From positions 1 to 45,777 of the forward strand of contig JAJDYG010000026.1 of the NCBI GenBank assembly GCA_022822855.1: 45,777 bases of DNA, read 5' to 3'. Made by a program: the position numbers and the translations under genes. Below, piece after piece: positions 7,380-15,261 of this stretch (position 1 is its first letter; every line of letters starts with the position of its first letter). The notes beneath the pieces were generated by a model. It ran no database searches and was not told the origin of the DNA. It worked only from the letters and a program-made list of their open reading frames with translations. Source of the stretch: Dehalococcoidia bacterium (GTDB taxonomy: Bacteria; Chloroflexota; Dehalococcoidia; Bin125).

Positions 7380-7928
7380 ATGTCGGTTCTGAACAAATCG
7401 GTCCTGGTGCTGAATCAGAACTATGAGCCGTTGCATGTCTGCAATGTGCGGCGCGCGGTGGTGCTGGTTGCACGCGGCAAGGCGGAAGTCATCGATCGAC
7501 TGGATCGAGCCAAGGCGTTGCTCCGCACGGTTGGCGATGAGTTCGACGTGCCCTCAGTCATCCGGATGGTCTACTTCATCCGTCGGCCCCGGCCAGTGAT
7601 GCGGCTGTCTCGCCGAGAGGTGTTCATTCGCGACCGCTTCATGTGTCAGTACTGCGGCCGGCGGCCGGCGCTGAAGGACCTGACGCTCGACCATGTGCTG
7701 CCACGATTTCGCGGCGGCAGCCACACCTGGGAGAATCTGGTCTCGGCCTGCCGGGGCTGCAATCACCGCAAGGCCGGGCGGACGCCTCGCGAGGCACGGA
7801 TGAAGCTGCGGGCGGAACCAAGGCGGCCGAGGGTGACGCCGGCCAACCTGTTCGGGCAGTACCTGGAGAGCCAGCCGGGCTGGGCGCCGTTCATCCCCGG
7901 CGCGGACGGAATGTTGTCGGGCGACTGA
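7380..7928 (+). CDS. HNH endonuclease family protein
   Basis: The 182-residue protein starts MSVLNKSVLVLNQNYEPLHVCNVRRA, the conserved opening of a widespread HNH family in Actinobacteria, Cyanobacteria and Chloroflexota. The HNH core follows at about residues 84-125: CQYCG, then LTLDHVLPR with the catalytic His, the NLV Asn, and CRGCNHRKAGRTP with the second zinc pair. The family resembles McrA-type nucleases, but most members have no proven role. The start is the ATG at 7380; a GTG at 7314 would add 22 residues that do not look conserved. It converges on mutM, with 12 bp between the two stops. Confidence 0.88.
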   Translation: MSVLNKSVLVLNQNYEPLHVCNVRRAVVLVARGKAEVIDRLDRAKALLRTVGDEFDVPSVIRMVYFIRRPRPVMRLSRREVFIRDRFMCQYCGRRPALKDLTLDHVLPRFRGGSHTWENLVSACRGCNHRKAGRTPREARMKLRAEPRRPRVTPANLFGQYLESQPGWAPFIPGADGMLSGD

Positions 7929-7940
7929 TTGTCGCGAACG

Positions 7941-8768
7941 TCAGCTCGGTTGGCAGGTGCGGCAAAAGGAAGTCACCCGGCGGTTGGGAGAGACTTCCGA
8001 AATCGCACTCTCGCAACGGGGACAGGGTCTGCCGCCCTTGCGGTGAACGTTGAGGAAGTCGCGAGGTTTCCGGTCGATCTTCCGACCGATCTCGTTTGCC
8101 GCAATCTCGGCGGCCCAGTCAAGCGTCTCGCGCATGGCTTCGTAGAGCCTGGTGCGCCGCTCGTCCGACAGGGTTGAGATCTTGGTGAAGGGGTGGATGC
8201 CGGCGGTGAACAGAATCTCGTCGGAGTAGGCGTTGCCGATGCCGGCGATGAATTTCGCGTTGACCAGCGCGTTCTTGACCTGCCCGCGATAGCGCTTGAG
8301 CCGCTTGAGGAAGACGTCCAGAGTGAGATCCGGGTCGAGAGCGTCCGGTCCCTGCTCATTGAGCACCGGCACGTGGTCAAGGTCTTCGGCGTCGACGAGG
8401 TAGACCTTACCGAGGTAACGCTCGTCGATGTAGCGGATGCCCAACGGCCGGTCATCGTCCAGGAATCTCAGAGTGAAGCAGGTTCGAGCGTGAGGCTTCT
8501 GCTTGCCGTCCGGGCCGGAGATCCACTGGAAGCGGCCAGTGAGCATGGGATTGACGGCGAGGACGCTGTCGCGATCGGTGTGGAAGAGCAGGAACTTGCC
8601 CAATCGCTGGACCGATCTGACCTGAGCTCCGAGTAAGCCGGCCTCGAAGTCCTCCCTGGGCAGGCGAATGACGATCGGCTTCTGAACGTCGATGCTGGTG
8701 ATCGGACGGCCGGCGAGTTGGTCGGTGAGGATACGTGCGACGTGCTGGAGTTCGGGGATCTCTGGCAT
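7941..8768 (-). CDS. mutM: Formamidopyrimidine-DNA glycosylase (Fpg/MutM)
   Basis: The 275-residue protein is a bifunctional DNA glycosylase/AP lyase of the Fpg/Nei family. Pro2 and Glu3 (MPEIPEL) are the catalytic residues. A conserved Lys lies in RLGKFLLF, the helix-two-turn-helix is represented by GIGNAYSDEILFTAGIHP, and the C-terminal zinc finger has CPRC and CRTC with the RRVTSFC beta-hairpin Arg. The mid-protein loop reads NPMLTGRF, so lesion specificity (Fpg versus Nei-like) is uncertain. It is the last gene of a six-gene minus-strand block, 15 bp after pheA, with no clear SD; translation may depend on the upstream genes. Confidence 0.92.
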   Translation of the reverse strand: MPEIPELQHVARILTDQLAGRPITSIDVQKPIVIRLPREDFEAGLLGAQVRSVQRLGKFLLFHTDRDSVLAVNPMLTGRFQWISGPDGKQKPHARTCFTLRFLDDDRPLGIRYIDERYLGKVYLVDAEDLDHVPVLNEQGPDALDPDLTLDVFLKRLKRYRGQVKNALVNAKFIAGIGNAYSDEILFTAGIHPFTKISTLSDERRTRLYEAMRETLDWAAEIAANEIGRKIDRKPRDFLNVHRKGGRPCPRCESAISEVSPNRRVTSFCRTCQPS

Positions 8769-8783
8769 GAGGGGAGAGCTTCG

Positions 8784-9638
8784 TCAGGGCCTGGGAGCCC
8801 TAGGGTAGCTACCGATGATGCGGAGTTGTTCGAGGTCGGGTTCCATGTGTTCGAGCGCAAGCGCGAGCGCTGGGTCGGTGCGGTGTCCGTCGCAGTCGAT
8901 CAGAAACAGATAGGTGCCGAGCCGCTCTCGCGCCGGTCGCGATTCGATCCTGGTCAGATTGATGTCGGCGTCGGCGAAGTGCTGCAAGACGCGGAGCAGG
9001 GCTCCAGGGCGGTTGGCAGTGCTGAAGAGGATGGTCGAGCGATCGTCGCCGGTGGGACTATGGTCCTCATGCGCGAGGACGACGAATCTGGTGGCGTTGC
9101 GATGATCATCCTCTATCCCGAACTCGAGAATCTGCGCGTCGTGCAATTGAGCGGCGCGCCGCGGAGCGATCGCGGCGACTTGATCGCCGAGTTCGACGGC
9201 GCGGGCCACGGCTTGCGCGGTGGAGAGCGTGGCTTCAGTGCGCGTACGAGGGAACCGGCGGCTGAGATAACGCTGGCACTGTCCGAGTGCCTGAGGATGT
9301 GAGTAGATCACCTGTAGGTCCGATATGTCGGCGTTGGGTGCGGCGATCAAACAGTGTTCGATGGGGATCACCAACTCATCGCGGATGTACAGGTCAAGCT
9401 GGTGAATGATCAGGTCGTGGGTCTCGCCGACGGCGCCGGCAAGCGAGTTCTCGAAGGGGACGACGGCGACATCGGCGTCGCGATGAGCAACGGCCTCGGC
9501 GGAGGCGGTGATGCTGGGAAAGGGCATGAGGTTGGATGATGTGCTCTCGCCGGCGAAGAGGGCGGCGGCCTGCTCGGTGAACGTTCCCGCGGGTCCGAGG
9601 TAGGCGATGCGGTTGGGACTGGGGCTGGCGTTGCTCAT
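8784..9638 (-). CDS. pheA: Prephenate dehydratase
   Basis: The 284-residue monofunctional enzyme converts prephenate to phenylpyruvate in phenylalanine synthesis. The catalytic domain (residues 10-185) has AYLGPAGTFTEQAA, VVPFENSLAGAV, and the NATRFVVL motif with the catalytic Thr-Arg-Phe. A C-terminal ACT domain (about 200-275) begins NRPGALLRVL and carries the ESRP motif that binds phenylalanine, so feedback inhibition by Phe is likely. No chorismate mutase domain is fused. It starts 4 bp after trkA ends on the minus strand; no other aromatic amino-acid gene is nearby. Confidence 0.95.
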   Translation of the reverse strand: MSNASPSPNRIAYLGPAGTFTEQAAALFAGESTSSNLMPFPSITASAEAVAHRDADVAVVPFENSLAGAVGETHDLIIHQLDLYIRDELVIPIEHCLIAAPNADISDLQVIYSHPQALGQCQRYLSRRFPRTRTEATLSTAQAVARAVELGDQVAAIAPRRAAQLHDAQILEFGIEDDHRNATRFVVLAHEDHSPTGDDRSTILFSTANRPGALLRVLQHFADADINLTRIESRPARERLGTYLFLIDCDGHRTDPALALALEHMEPDLEQLRIIGSYPRAPRP

Positions 9639-9642
9639 GGGA

Positions 9643-10305
9643 TCAGGGCTCTCCGGTCAGCGCCGTTCGCAGGGCTGATTCGTGCTGGGGCTGAGTGACG
9701 GCGACGATTACGTCGGCGGCGTGGATCGTCGTGTTCGGGCCCGGGATTTCGGGTTCGTCGTCTTCGCGGATGATGAGCGCCAGCACGGTATGAGGAGGTA
9801 GGTCGAGGTCGCGCACGGTGCAGCCAACACATGGGGCGAGCCTGGGGATGACGTGTTCAGCAAGGACGAAGGCCGTGGAGCGCAGTTGGGTGAGGCGGGT
9901 GAGGCCGGCGCTGACCTCCTGTTCGATCGCATTGACGATCGCTGTGGTTGCGGAGATCGTGTAGTTGAATCCCAGAGTCTGGAAGATGCGTTCATTGCGC
10001 GGATCGTTGATCCGGGAGATGACCTTGCCCACATTGAAGCGGGTCTGGGCGGTCTGGGCGACCGCGAGGTTGGCCTGGTCGCGTCCGGTGCAGGCGACGA
10101 CGACGTCGGCGCGATTCATTCCGGCGGCGCGCTGGACGTGAATCTCGGCGCCATCGCCGAGCAGGGCGACCTCGCCGAGTTCATTGTTGATCGACCAGGC
10201 GGTGTTCGCGTCGCGCTCGACGACGCAGACCTCGTGTCCCATCTCGATCAGGTCGCGAGCCGCTCCGCGTCCGACCTTGCCGCCGCCGACGATGATGATG
10301 TACAT
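9643..10305 (-). CDS. trkA: TrkA family K+ transport regulator (RCK_N + RCK_C)
   Basis: The 220-residue cytoplasmic protein has a Rossmann RCK_N domain with the nucleotide-binding GGGKVGRGAARDL loop and acidic VVERD end of the second strand, followed by an RCK_C domain from about residue 145 (VIPRLAPCVGCTVRDLDLPPHTVL). Such proteins form rings that gate Trk/Ktr potassium channels in response to NAD(H) or ATP/ADP. A second, shorter TrkA-type gene lies 2 bp upstream. Together they resemble the paired CeoB/CeoC arrangement in mycobacteria. No Trk membrane subunit is present in the window. Confidence 0.9.
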   Translation of the reverse strand: MYIIIVGGGKVGRGAARDLIEMGHEVCVVERDANTAWSINNELGEVALLGDGAEIHVQRAAGMNRADVVVACTGRDQANLAVAQTAQTRFNVGKVISRINDPRNERIFQTLGFNYTISATTAIVNAIEQEVSAGLTRLTQLRSTAFVLAEHVIPRLAPCVGCTVRDLDLPPHTVLALIIREDDEPEIPGPNTTIHAADVIVAVTQPQHESALRTALTGEP

Positions 10306-10307
10306 GA

Positions 10308-10733
10308 CTAGGTCGCGGCCCCGTTTGGATCTTCTTTGGCGAATGCGGCCTCGCGCACCATCTGGTCGAGGATCGTTGTCGGATTGACGACGTTGATTCC
10401 GAGCTGGCGATAGACCTCGGCGCGCTCGGGATCGTAGATGCGGGCGACGACGCGCGCTGCGCGGTGGACGTGTTTGGCGACCTGGACGGCCATGGCGTTG
10501 CGGTTGTCGCCGTTGGCCAGGGCGAGGAAGATGTCGGCGCCGGGCACGCCGGCAACTTCCTGCACTTCGATGTCCTCGCCGGCGCCGACGATGGTGGAGC
10601 CTCGGAAATCGTCGTCCAACCAGTTAAATGCGGCCGAGTCGATGTCGATGACGGTCACGTTGTGGCCTTCCTGGTCGAGTTCACGCGCGAGGGTGGAGCC
10701 CAACCTGCCACAACCCATGATCACGACTCGCAT
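10308..10733 (-). CDS. Short TrkA-type protein, RCK_N domain only
   Basis: This 141-residue protein has a complete Rossmann RCK_N domain (MRVVIMGCGRLGSTLARELD, VIDID, and a later VARIYDPERAEVYRQLG segment) but no RCK_C domain. It is paralogous to the adjacent 220-residue TrkA and only 2 bp separates them, so they probably assemble as a heteromeric regulator of a potassium channel encoded elsewhere. The reading frame ends naturally after the domain, with no sign of a frameshift. The UspA-type gene lies 33 bp upstream on the same strand. Confidence 0.85.
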   Translation of the reverse strand: MRVVIMGCGRLGSTLARELDQEGHNVTVIDIDSAAFNWLDDDFRGSTIVGAGEDIEVQEVAGVPGADIFLALANGDNRNAMAVQVAKHVHRAARVVARIYDPERAEVYRQLGINVVNPTTILDQMVREAAFAKEDPNGAAT

Positions 10734-10766
10734 TGACGGTTTCCTGCCTCCCGGCTGTTGCGACGA

Positions 10767-11282
10767 CTAGTCGTCGATGAACCCGCTGTTCAGTTGGCCC
10801 GGGTGTTGAGCTGCCGGCTCTCGCACGACGATGACCTCGCAGGGCGCGTGAGAGAGGATGTAGTCGGCGGTATGACCCAGGTCGATGGCGGCGGCGGATC
10901 GGCGCACGAGCGCGGTCTGCTCGCCGCCGCCTCGATGCACGGTGTTGGCGTGCGAGACCCCGAGGACAACCAGATCGATCTGCTCAGTTGCTGCGACGTC
11001 AACGACGGCGGGTCCCGCACTGCGGGCTTGCAGAAGGATGGCTTCGCAAGAGACTTTGGCCTGGCGGGCAGCCGCTTCCGCTTCGGCCAGGCAGGCTTCG
11101 CCCTGGGCCGATTCTTGCGGCAGGTCAGAGTCGACGGGGTGGCTGCGTTCGACTTCCACCACGTAGATCAGTAGGACGCGGGACTTGCGCCGTTCGACGC
11201 GAGCCAGATGGAGCGCGACGTCGAGGCCGCGCCGCGCTTCGGGCGAGCGGTCGAACGGAACGAGGACTGAGATACCGGCCAT
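10767..11282 (-). CDS. Universal stress protein (UspA) family
   Basis: The 171-residue protein has the UspA-like alpha/beta fold: an N-terminal SVLVPFDRSPEARRGLDVAL strand-helix and a central IDLVVLGVSH strand. The ATP-binding loop normally reads G-2X-G-9X-G-S/T; here the region is HRGGGEQTALVRR, then GHTADYILSHAPCEVIVV, so the motif is present only in loose form. UspA proteins act in stress or energy signalling. Its place beside two TrkA-type genes is a recurring arrangement and suggests a link to ion homeostasis. A 30-residue insertion follows the second strand. Confidence 0.82.
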   Translation of the reverse strand: MAGISVLVPFDRSPEARRGLDVALHLARVERRKSRVLLIYVVEVERSHPVDSDLPQESAQGEACLAEAEAAARQAKVSCEAILLQARSAGPAVVDVAATEQIDLVVLGVSHANTVHRGGGEQTALVRRSAAAIDLGHTADYILSHAPCEVIVVREPAAQHPGQLNSGFIDD

Positions 11283-11350
11283 GCGAGTAGCGTATTGGCT
11301 GGCGAGGACTCGCGGGTGGAGGCGGGACTGAAACGGCGCCAGCGACGGCG

Positions 11351-11926
11351 TCAGTAAACGTACTTTGGCTGTTCGCGGATGACGTGGGAGCCGTCTTGGT
11401 CGAGCTGTTCCAACCAGGCGTGGAGTCGGCCGTTGTCAATCTCGATGAATCCCAGGGTGCCGAGTCTGGTGTCGAGGTTGCGGGGGTACATTGGGCTGCC
11501 GGGATTGATCAGCAGGACTCCGCGAATGGTCTCAATCGAGGCGACATGGGTGTCGCCGTGGACCACGACGTGGCGTGGACCGCCAAAGTAATGGTCCATC
11601 ATTGATTCGACAGTGCGGTAGGGCGGCCATTCTGGCAGCGCCATGTCGTGGGTGAGTCCGAAGGTGAAGCCCTCGAACTCGAGCGACCAGGCCTCGCGTA
11701 GCCGAGGATCCTCGGGCTGGACGGGACGCCCACCGGAGCCGTCGTCGCCATTTCCGCGCGCGACATAAATCGGCGCGACCGCTTCGAGCTTGTCAATCAG
11801 AGCGATGTCGTGGATGTCTCCGCCGTGCAGGAGCACGTCAGCGGTCTTGATTCGGTCCCAAAGTTGGGGCCAGAGTTCGGTACCGGCTTCCGGGACATGG
11901 GTGTCGGAGATGAGACCGATGCGCAT
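11351..11926 (-). CDS. YfcE/MJ0936-type metallophosphoesterase with altered GHTH motif
   Basis: The 191-residue protein has the calcineurin-like phosphoesterase motifs in order: D8-x-H10 in SDTH, GGD37, GN59 in ARGNGD, H93 in LTHD, and a final H127. The usual GHTH metal-binding motif reads GDTH (Asp125 in place of the first His), then NPGSP as usual. Family members hydrolyse phosphodiesters with two metals; Asp could still act as a ligand, but specificity may differ. The start is the ATG at 11926, where the conserved MRIGLISDTH begins; an upstream in-frame start is unlikely. It heads the minus-strand block. Confidence 0.85.
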   Translation of the reverse strand: MRIGLISDTHVPEAGTELWPQLWDRIKTADVLLHGGDIHDIALIDKLEAVAPIYVARGNGDDGSGGRPVQPEDPRLREAWSLEFEGFTFGLTHDMALPEWPPYRTVESMMDHYFGGPRHVVVHGDTHVASIETIRGVLLINPGSPMYPRNLDTRLGTLGFIEIDNGRLHAWLEQLDQDGSHVIREQPKYVY

Positions 11927-11933
11927 GATTGGT

Positions 11934-11939
11934 AGCCTA
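11934..11939 (-). promoter_or_regulatory. Candidate -10 for a leaderless metallophosphoesterase transcript
   Basis: On the minus strand TAGGCT (plus 11934-11939) ends 7 nt before the ATG. There is no SD sequence in front of this ATG, so a leaderless transcript starting at the A is plausible. No convincing -35 is visible. Confidence 0.3.
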
Positions 11940-11967
11940 GCGTGACTTACAAGTTGCCTTGCGGGGC

Positions 11968-11991
11968 GGCCTGCAGGGTGTCTTGCAGGCC
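11968..11991. promoter_or_regulatory. Perfect inverted repeat in the divergent intergenic region
   Basis: GGCCTGCA (11968-11975) and TGCAGGCC (11984-11991) form a perfect 8-bp inverted repeat with an 8-nt spacer. It lies between the minus-strand metallophosphoesterase and the plus-strand ABC transporter operon, 60 bp before the latter's GTG and 8 bp upstream of a TTGACT (12000-12005). It could be an operator for a sugar-responsive repressor or a hairpin; no T-run follows. Confidence 0.5.
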
Positions 11992-12051
11992 GGTATCGGT
12001 TGACTCGCATTCGAGCTGAGCGACTGGTCGGCGGAACGGGGGAGATGGGGA

Positions 12052-13101
12052 GTGCTGGCGAGAAGGATCGATCGTCTCGCGAACGAGGGTTGGCTGCGCT
12101 GGGTAGCTCTGCTCGGCTTGATCGCGCTGGCGATGATCGCCGCGTACATCTGCCGGGTGGACAAGGACATCTCGCTGCAGGCGGGAACCGGTGTGCTGCC
12201 GCCGACGGATATCCGCGTCGCGATGGTGACGCACGGCGGGATCGGCGATCCGTTCTGGGATGAAGTCGCCGCCGGCGCGTTTGCGGCTCAGCGTGAGTTC
12301 GGCATTGAGCTGTTCTACGACGGAGACGGCAACGTCAACGAGCAGGTGCGGCTCGTCGACAATGCTGTGGCGTTGGGATACGACGTGCTGATCGTGTCGC
12401 TGGCCGACCCGGATGCGCTGGAGCAGTCGATCCGCTCGGCGGTGGCCGCCGGCTTGTTGGTGATGACGATCAACTCGGGTGAGGAACGCGGTCGAGACTT
12501 TGGCGCAGTGACGCATTTCGGTCAGCCGGATGGTGTGGCGGGTCTGGGCGCGGGCGAGCGGATGGTGACGTCGGGAGTGAGCAAGCTGCTGTGTTTGATC
12601 CACGAGGCCGGCAATGTAGGGCTGGAGGCGCGGTGCGCAAATGCCGGATTGGCGATGGAGCTGTCGGGCGGTTCCTCGCAGCGCCTGTTCGTCACGGGGA
12701 CAGCAGACCGTGTCTCGACGACCGGCGAGATTGCTGCGCTGCTGCAGGCAGATCCCAGCATCGACGGCATCCTGGCGCTGAACTCCGGGATCGCCGAGCT
12801 GGCGCTGTCGGCGATCGAGTCGTCGGGTTCGACGGCGAAGCTGGCGACGTTCGACGTGTCGCCCGCGATCCTGACCGCGATCGAGGCGGGCGATGTGCTA
12901 TTCGCCGTGGACCAGCAGGCCTATCTGCAGGGATTTCTACCAATCGCCTTTGCCTATTTCAGGTCTCTGGAAGCTGATGCGGCAACGAGCGGAATCCTGG
13001 CCGGTATGGAGCGCTGGGCGGCGACGGGAAGATTGGTGACCGGACCGGGATTCGTGGATCAGTCGAACGTGCGGCGCTTCCCGCAACTGGGGCAGGATTG
13101 A
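12052..13101 (+). CDS. ABC transporter substrate-binding protein 1 (sugar type, membrane anchored)
   Basis: The 349-residue protein is a type-I periplasmic binding protein of the ribose/xylose class (Peripla_BP_4). It has one N-terminal membrane helix (about residues 14-34) without a usable lipobox, then the conserved THGGIGDPFWDEVAAGAF opening, a VRLVDNAVALGYDVLIVSLADP segment, and a FAVDQQAYLQGFLP motif near the C-terminus. Cysteines near residues 183 and 199 are conserved in its neighbour and may form a disulfide. The GTG at 12052 follows GGAGATGGGGA. It overlaps the next gene, a clear paralogue, by one base. The substrate is unknown. Confidence 0.88.
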   Translation: MLARRIDRLANEGWLRWVALLGLIALAMIAAYICRVDKDISLQAGTGVLPPTDIRVAMVTHGGIGDPFWDEVAAGAFAAQREFGIELFYDGDGNVNEQVRLVDNAVALGYDVLIVSLADPDALEQSIRSAVAAGLLVMTINSGEERGRDFGAVTHFGQPDGVAGLGAGERMVTSGVSKLLCLIHEAGNVGLEARCANAGLAMELSGGSSQRLFVTGTADRVSTTGEIAALLQADPSIDGILALNSGIAELALSAIESSGSTAKLATFDVSPAILTAIEAGDVLFAVDQQAYLQGFLPIAFAYFRSLEADAATSGILAGMERWAATGRLVTGPGFVDQSNVRRFPQLGQD

Positions 13102-14153
13102 TGATGGTTCCTCCCAGCGTGTCGCGGCGGTGGTTGGCGATGCTGTTCCTGGTGCTGGTCGGGCTGACGGCGGCCGGATGCGCTGAGGCGGCTCGGGAGC
13201 GGCTGGGACTGGGCTTGGCGCCTCCGATGTCGGTGGCCATGATCGTCCATGGAGCAGAAGGTGATCCCTTCTGGGAAGACGTTCGAGCAGGCGCAGAGGA
13301 CGCAGCCAGAACGTTTGATGTCAACCTGTTTTGGCGATCAACCGACGACTCCGATGAGCGGGTCCGACTGATCGACGAGGCGGTCCAGCAGGGCTTCGAA
13401 GTGCTGGTGGTGACGCTGTCGGACCCGGAGGCGATGTCGGAGGTGGTGAGCGATGCGGCTCTGATTGGGGTGACGGTCTATGTGATCAACGTCGGCGCCG
13501 ACATCGGAGCGCAACTCGGCGCGGACTCGTACTTTGGCCAGGTGGAAACGGTTGCGGGCTTGGCCGTTGGCGACCGTCTGGTTGAGGGAGGGGCCACGCA
13601 TCTGCTCTGCGTGCAACATGAAGCACTGAACGTGGCGTTGGAGACGAGATGCAACCGTGCCGGCTCACGAGTGGACCTATTGACGACGCTCAAGGTCGAG
13701 CCGGGCAACGGGGTCGATGAGCAGATCGAACGGGCATTGCTCGCGGACAGTTCCATCGATGCCGTGCTGACGATGAACACGGTTGTCATGAACGACGCCT
13801 CGAGTGCCATCGATCGCGCGCGACAATCTGCTCCGGGGGGACGGACCGTAATCCACGCGGTGTTCGAACTCAACGAAGAGGTGCTCGATGCGATCGAGGA
13901 CGGGCGGGTGGAGTTCGCAGTCGATCAGCAGCCATATCTCCAGGGCTACCTACCGGTGGCGTACGCACGCTTGGTGCAGTACTCGGAGTTGACCCAAGGT
14001 GACGAGTTGGCGGATGCCCTCTTGCAATGGATTGCCGGGCGCGGGGTCCTGCTCGGCCCGGGATTTGTCGATTCGCACAACGTCCAACGGGTGCGCGAGG
14101 CGATCCAGCGTTCGCACGAGGGATCGGGCGCAAGTGAACAGGCAACGGAGTAA
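13101..14153 (+). CDS. ABC transporter substrate-binding protein 2 (sugar type, lipoprotein)
   Basis: The 350-residue protein has a signal peptide ending in a lipobox-like LTAAGC, so it is probably a lipoprotein. The rest parallels the upstream gene along its length: HGAEGDPFWEDVRAGAEDA, VRLIDEAVQQGFEVLVVTLSDP, a LLCVQHEALNVALETRC pair of cysteines, and FAVDQQPYLQGYLP. The two genes are therefore a tandem duplication whose products differ in how they are anchored. Either could bind a different sugar or present ligand to the single permease. Start: the ATG at 13101 overlaps the preceding TGA; the ATG at 13104 is equally possible. Confidence 0.88.
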   Translation: MMVPPSVSRRWLAMLFLVLVGLTAAGCAEAARERLGLGLAPPMSVAMIVHGAEGDPFWEDVRAGAEDAARTFDVNLFWRSTDDSDERVRLIDEAVQQGFEVLVVTLSDPEAMSEVVSDAALIGVTVYVINVGADIGAQLGADSYFGQVETVAGLAVGDRLVEGGATHLLCVQHEALNVALETRCNRAGSRVDLLTTLKVEPGNGVDEQIERALLADSSIDAVLTMNTVVMNDASSAIDRARQSAPGGRTVIHAVFELNEEVLDAIEDGRVEFAVDQQPYLQGYLPVAYARLVQYSELTQGDELADALLQWIAGRGVLLGPGFVDSHNVQRVREAIQRSHEGSGASEQATE

Positions 14154-14186
14154 TCTGCCGTAGATCGGTGGAGGAGAGGGGCATCG

Positions 14187-15227
14187 GTGTCACTGTTGCA
14201 GTTACCTGCGTTCGGCAAGGAGCGGCCGTGGGTGCGAACGGCGGTCCTGCGTCCCGAGCTGGGTTCGATGGTCGCGGCGGCGCTGCTGTTCATTTTTTTC
14301 AGCATTGCCAGTTCCGGCGCGATGGTCGAGATTCCGACGATCGCTCGCGTGCTGGATACCGCCTGGCCCTACGGCATCATCGCCGTGGCCGTCGGTCTCT
14401 TGATGATCAGCGGGGAGTTCGATCTCTCTGCTGGCGTGATGGTCGGAACGGCCGGGGCGCTGCTTGGAGTGATGGCGACCGAATGGGGCATGAACATCTG
14501 GCTCGCGTTGGTGTTGTCGTTGGGGGTTTGTCTGGGTCTGGGGTTGTGGAATGGCGTGCTGGTGGTCTGGACAGGATTGCCGTCGTTCGTGATCACGCTG
14601 GGCACGTTCTTTGGACTTCGCGGAGCAAACGTGGCCCTGTCGAAGTACTTCACTGGCGACGCCTTGATCGAGAACATCGACGAAGCGGCGGGCTTTGACT
14701 CGCTCCACGCGATCGTGGCGACAGTGTTCGGGACCGCTCCTTCAGACTTCCGAGTGTCGCTGCTGTGGTGGGGCGGCTTTACGTTGATTGCCACGTGGAT
14801 ACTGTGGCGGACCAAGATTGGCAACTGGATCTTCGCGACTGGCGGCGATCGTGAGGCTGCGCGCGCGGTCGGCGTCCCGGTGAACGGGACGAAGATTGGC
14901 CTGTTCATGCTGACGGCCGGGGCGGCCTGGTTTGTGGGTGTGAGCAACGCAGTGCGCTACACATCGGTTCAGGCGGGGCAAGGCGTTGGCGCCGAGTTCT
15001 TCTACATCATTGCGGCGGTGGTCGGCGGTTGCCGGATGGCGGGCGGCTACGGATCCGCCGTAGGTCCAGCGATTGGCGCACTGATCTGGGGAATCGCTTT
15101 CGTTGGTATTCCGCACGCGGGCTGGAACTCAGACTGGCGCTGGGCATTCCTTGGCGTACTGTTGCTCGTCTCAACCCTCATCAATCACATAGTGGGCGAA
15201 CGGGTGCGCACGGCGCGGTCGACCTGA
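14187..15227 (+). CDS. ABC transporter permease, branched-chain/ribose type (BPD_transp_2)
   Basis: The 346-residue integral membrane protein has about nine to ten hydrophobic segments and the EFDLSAGVMVGTAGALLGV motif typical of ribose/xylose permeases, followed by GLPSFVITLGTFFGLRG. Late in the protein, GGDREAARAVGVPVNGTKIGLF is the cytoplasmic coupling loop that contacts the ATPase. The GTG at 14187 is preceded by GGAGGAGAGG. It lies 33 bp after the second binding protein and 34 bp before the ATPase gene, completing one importer operon. A T7 run occurs at about 14293-14299 in codons for Ile-Phe-Phe. Confidence 0.92.
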   Translation: MSLLQLPAFGKERPWVRTAVLRPELGSMVAAALLFIFFSIASSGAMVEIPTIARVLDTAWPYGIIAVAVGLLMISGEFDLSAGVMVGTAGALLGVMATEWGMNIWLALVLSLGVCLGLGLWNGVLVVWTGLPSFVITLGTFFGLRGANVALSKYFTGDALIENIDEAAGFDSLHAIVATVFGTAPSDFRVSLLWWGGFTLIATWILWRTKIGNWIFATGGDREAARAVGVPVNGTKIGLFMLTAGAAWFVGVSNAVRYTSVQAGQGVGAEFFYIIAAVVGGCRMAGGYGSAVGPAIGALIWGIAFVGIPHAGWNSDWRWAFLGVLLLVSTLINHIVGERVRTARST

Positions 15228-15261
15228 GCGCCGTCGCAGCGGCGCAGAGTTGGAGCAGCAG

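Noticed and set aside
7380..7928. HNH gene as part of a mobile intron, phage or defence island
   Set aside because: The N-terminal signature is of a common chromosomal family, and the flanking genes are housekeeping genes with no phage or restriction genes.
9643..10733. The two trkA-type genes as one frameshifted gene
   Set aside because: Each has its own complete RCK_N domain and start codon, so they are paralogues, not halves of one protein.
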